Shown here: one piece after another, positions 61,466 through 64,000 of the stretch
Position numbering within the stretch: position 1 is the first letter of the stretch
How the letters are laid out: each line of letters begins with the position of its first letter
Assembly (NCBI RefSeq): GCF_002007105.1
Contig: NZ_MVBC01000019.1
Location: 40,316 to 104,315 of the forward strand
Reading direction: 5' to 3'
From: Hymenobacter sp. CRA2
GTDB lineage: Bacteria; Bacteroidota; Bacteroidia; Cytophagales; Hymenobacteraceae
Length of the DNA stretch: 64,000 nt
Notes under the pieces: model-generated
Database searches by the model: none
What the model was told of the DNA's origin: nothing
The model's input: the letters and a program-made list of their open reading frames with translations, nothing else
Position numbers and translations under genes: made by a program

Positions 61466-63237
61466 GGAGTAGTAAGCTGCTGAAAGTAGGGTTCGTAAAT
61501 CGTGTAGTCATCGCCGCTTTCCTCGATGAGTACGTCATCGAGTAGCTCGTAGCAGCCGTCATTAATGCTGTCGATGAGCTGATTGCGCAAGGCACCACGG
61601 TCACGGGCAAATGCTTCTACTTGGGCCTGCGGCAGCGTTAGGGCCGCGTCGGCAAACAAGAGCAGCAAATCCTGTTGGGTAGCCGTCAGCGCGACGGTGC
61701 TGTTGAAGCGGCCGGTTGTGGCCGGGGCCGCCACGGTCAGTTGTATTTCGGATGAGTCGGCACTTGGGAGACCAACAGGTACTGGGTCGGCCGGCGGAGG
61801 CGTAAGCGCCTCCGGCTCGTCGCGCAGGTATTCGTTGAGCCGCTCAACGGTGCCGGAGTGTTGCTGCCGTACGGTCTGCACGGCACCCATGTCCAACTGA
61901 ATTTTCCGGCGCTGGCGGGCATATACCTGCGGTACCTGCTCCAGAGCGCGGGCGAGGTCCTTTTCCTGCGTGAATTGCTGTACGATGGCCTCGAACCGCT
62001 CCAGGTGCTCAGGTTGAGCGAACAGGCTCTTCTGAATGGTTTTGGCCAGCTGCTTATTGTTGATAGTGGCCGATTGGAAATCGTGGTGCAGGTAGTGCAG
62101 GTATAACCGAAGTGACTCTTCGGGGTCGTGCCGGGCCAGTGTCCGTGAGGCCTCGAAAAAGATATTCTCAACGGCCGGATTGTGGGCATTCAGCTCGCCC
62201 AGCCGGTATACGCCCGCCGCGAAACCCGCTGTGTCGTGCGGAAGCTGTGCTGCCAGCTGGTCGAAAGCCGTTTTCCAGCGGGTGGTATTCTGGGCGTTCA
62301 GGTCCAGTTCGGTAGCGGCATCGGGGCCAGGAATTCGGGGTGCCAACTCAGGAAGTAGGGCTTGTACCCGATTGCCGAAACGTTGTTGGTAGGCTTGATC
62401 GAGCGACGTGAGCTGGGCGGAAAATTGGCTGCTGATCTTGCGCTTGTGGCCAAATTGCTCACGCACCGCGTTTTCACATTGCTTGAAAATGGTCAGGTAC
62501 ACATCGGCGCCGGCCTGCTCACCGGCCGACGTGTACGACCCGCCGCTATACCAGGAGTATGCCTGCCGATAGGCTTGCTGCGCCTGCGCGTCCAGAGCCT
62601 TCACTTCCTGGGCCAGCGTCGAGCCCTCGGCTTTGAACTGACGTTCCAGCTCCTTGAGCACGGCTACATAGAGCAGCACCGTGGCCTGCCGGGCGCCCTC
62701 GATGGCGAGAAATACGTTGTCGGGGCACCAGAATTTGTTGAGCCAGCTGATTTGCTGCGCCGTCAGTCCGAGCTGTTGGCCGTAAATCTTGCCCAGCTTG
62801 GGAGGCGCGTAATCGTAGACCGGGTACGCCGGCGGGACAGCAGGCGTAGCTGCCGGGGTGGGACTTACGGGCGCTGCCGATACTTGAATTATAACCGACG
62901 CCTGGCCGGTTACATCGATGATAGATGCATCGGCAGGGACTGATGTACTAACGGGCATAGGCGTAGCAGGGCGCGGGGGCGAGGAAGGAGTAGCCGCCCG
63001 CGAGGCTGCCGGCCGGGGTGCCGCCGGCTTAGCGGCGGAGGGCGTAGCCAGAGCCGGAGTTCGTGAAGTAGGTTTAGACGCAGGCACCGGTTTGGAGCCG
63101 ACAAACCAGGTAGCCAAAAAAGCCACTGGTGGCAGAAGCAAGGCGAAAATACCCCAGCCCCAGGCCGAGCGGCCACGTTTTTGGGCGCGGGCTGCGCACA
63201 GCCAAATCACGCCGATATAGAGTAGCCAATACATCAT
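61459..63237 (-). CDS. Membrane-anchored TerB-C domain protein
   Basis: A 592-residue protein from the ATG at 63237; a GTG at 63243 is also possible. Two N-terminal membrane helices (MMYWLLYIGVIWLCAA and WGWGIFALLLPPVAFLATW) are followed by a Pro/Ala/Ser-rich linker (about 48-145). A central helical region comes next (YGQQLGLTAQQISWLNKFW onwards), consistent with a TerB-N-type region. The C-terminal 70 residues fit TerB-C: ALTLPQAQVEAFARDRGALRNQLIDSINDGCYELLDDVLIEESGDDYTIYEPYFQQL. It probably tethers the ATPase and helicase to the inner membrane as a sensor. It is the first gene of the operon. Confidence 0.75.
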   Translation of the reverse strand: MMYWLLYIGVIWLCAARAQKRGRSAWGWGIFALLLPPVAFLATWFVGSKPVPASKPTSRTPALATPSAAKPAAPRPAASRAATPSSPPRPATPMPVSTSVPADASIIDVTGQASVIIQVSAAPVSPTPAATPAVPPAYPVYDYAPPKLGKIYGQQLGLTAQQISWLNKFWCPDNVFLAIEGARQATVLLYVAVLKELERQFKAEGSTLAQEVKALDAQAQQAYRQAYSWYSGGSYTSAGEQAGADVYLTIFKQCENAVREQFGHKRKISSQFSAQLTSLDQAYQQRFGNRVQALLPELAPRIPGPDAATELDLNAQNTTRWKTAFDQLAAQLPHDTAGFAAGVYRLGELNAHNPAVENIFFEASRTLARHDPEESLRLYLHYLHHDFQSATINNKQLAKTIQKSLFAQPEHLERFEAIVQQFTQEKDLARALEQVPQVYARQRRKIQLDMGAVQTVRQQHSGTVERLNEYLRDEPEALTPPPADPVPVGLPSADSSEIQLTVAAPATTGRFNSTVALTATQQDLLLLFADAALTLPQAQVEAFARDRGALRNQLIDSINDGCYELLDDVLIEESGDDYTIYEPYFQQLTTPC

Positions 63238-63360
63238 AGGCACTACATGAATTATCGAAAAATGAGTCTTATGGAAGTTGGGCTAAAGTAATTACTTTGT
63301 TGCCAGCAGCAACTAATCAGCTAATTCATACTCGAATTATTATCACGTTCCGCACCGTTT

Positions 63361-63810
63361 ATGCCGACCTATCCCGATTACCAGGCATTTTTTCACCCGG
63401 AGCGCGGTGCTGCTTCGTTGCGCATGCTGCGGGCCCGTAACGCCGCGCTGATTTTGTGTTTTTTGCAGCAAAGCTTCAAAGCCGAAACCTATAACCCCGT
63501 CATCAGCCACGCGGTGTTGCTGGCGCAGTTGACGGATTTTCTGCAGGACTGGGACATTGCGAGCGAGGAAGGCGACGTAGCGGCACTCGGGGCCGCGCCC
63601 GAAGAAAAAGCAGCGAAGCTCCTGCGCGATTGGGTGCAGCATGGCTACCTGACGCTCTATACCGACGACCAGGGAGAAGACCAGCACTGCCTGACGCCCG
63701 CCTTGGAAAGCGTACTTGACTGGGTGACCTCGCAACTCACCAAGCGCTCCTTCGTGGGCACCGAATCTAGGTTCCTAGACATCCTCCAAAAGCTGCGGGA
63801 ATTGGAAGTG
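63361..63810 (+). pseudogene. jetA: Wadjet jetA (DUF3375), interrupted by an IS
   Basis: An open frame from ATG 63361 encodes about 149 residues matching the N-terminus of DUF3375/JetA (MksF-like): LRMLRARNAALILCFLQQSFKAE, LLRDWVQHGYLTLY, HCLTPALESVLDWVTSQLTKRSFVGTESRFLDILQKLREL. JetA is the kleisin-like subunit of the Wadjet plasmid-defence condensin. The family is normally about 480 residues. From about 63806 the sequence belongs to an insertion sequence, so the gene is broken here; jetB, jetC and jetD would lie beyond the window. It is divergent from the TerB-C gene. Confidence 0.8.
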
Positions 63811-64000
63811 TTAACAGTCACGCAGCCAGAGCACGGTAGCGGCGAGGTGGATGAATGCCAGGAAATGCGCATCCAGCTTTTCATAGCGTGTGGCCACGCG
63901 CCGGAACTGCTTGAGGCGGCTGAAGAGCCGCTCGACCGGGTGGCGTTGGGCATAGCGTTGCGCGTCGAAGGCGCGGGGGTGGCGGCGCTTGCGCCGGGGT
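63811..64000 (-). mobile_element. IS5-family transposase, C-terminal part (runs off the window)
   Basis: The minus strand ends with a stop at 63811-63813 and reads 63 residues up to the window edge. The segment HPVERLFSRLKQFRRVATRYEKLDAHFLAFIHLAATVLWLR is the C-terminus of an IS5-type DDE transposase, with the catalytic Glu in VERLF. The upstream part RRKRRHPRAFDAQRYAQR is typical too. The IS end lies close to its stop codon, at about 63803-63810, where it interrupts jetA. Confidence 0.85.

Noticed and set aside
57996..63237. A complete BREX system
   Set aside because: Only the ATPase and helicase resemble BREX parts. No methylase, alkaline phosphatase-like PglZ or large PglY-type ATPase is present in the window.
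1..64000. CRISPR array or rRNA genes
   Set aside because: No regularly spaced repeats of 25-40 bases and no rRNA-like conserved segments were seen. The repeats found are inverted pairs, not arrays.

Overview
The window comes from a GC-rich member of the Bacteroidota, most likely a Hymenobacter-like Cytophagales bacterium. Evidence includes several promoters of the Bacteroidota type (TTG, about 20 bases, then TAnnTTTG), a surface protein with a type IX secretion C-terminal domain, PorT-type outer-membrane barrels, a fused ccoN-ccoO gene, a group III truncated haemoglobin and many short dispersed inverted repeats. The genus is an inference; the phylum is well supported.

Layout. 1-5 kb: a partial lipoprotein, small secreted proteins, a helical protein of unknown function, a DinB-like (DNA-damage-inducible fold) protein, and a minus-strand cluster of two outer-membrane barrels around a membrane desaturase. 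6.4-12.7 kb: a very large alpha-2-macroglobulin protein. 13-19.8 kb: a ferredoxin and ferredoxin-NADP reductase pair, an extremely low-complexity protein, DNA polymerase IV and several small genes. 20-22 kb: a type IX-secreted FG-GAP protein. 22.4-30 kb: a pentose (xylan/xylose) locus with a LacI regulator, sodium/sugar symporter, xylose isomerase, xylulokinase and a GH43 glycosidase on one strand. Two matching palindromes lie upstream of the GH43 gene. 30.8-45.3 kb: a high-affinity cbb3 oxidase region. A PAS histidine kinase and a receiver-Crp fusion regulator lie next to ccoNO, ccoQ, ccoP, ccoG, ccoH, a TauE/SafE-like protein and a universal stress protein. A second operon holds the copper ATPase ccoI and ccoS. 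Both cco promoters share a palindrome placed identically relative to the -7 box. 45.5-54 kb: a truncated haemoglobin pair, a two-component system with a PAP2 phosphatase, two carboxylesterases and small unknown genes.

54.4 kb to the end is an integrated mobile element. A 20-base tRNA 3'-end remnant with its terminator marks the left junction. A tyrosine integrase, an unknown gene, an excisionase-like helix-turn-helix protein and a MobC-like protein with a tandem-repeat oriT candidate follow. The cargo is defence-like: a tightly coupled three-gene operon (membrane-anchored TerB-C protein, BrxD-like ATPase, Lhr/BrxHI-like helicase). Divergent from it is the start of a Wadjet jetA gene (DUF3375) cut off by an IS5-type insertion sequence that runs off the window.

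The strongest candidates for new biology are the TerB-BrxD-helicase triad on the tRNA-targeted element, the paired cco operators with the adjacent receiver-Crp regulator, and the Gly/Ser/Met/Asp/Arg/Tyr-only protein at 15.2-16.3 kb.
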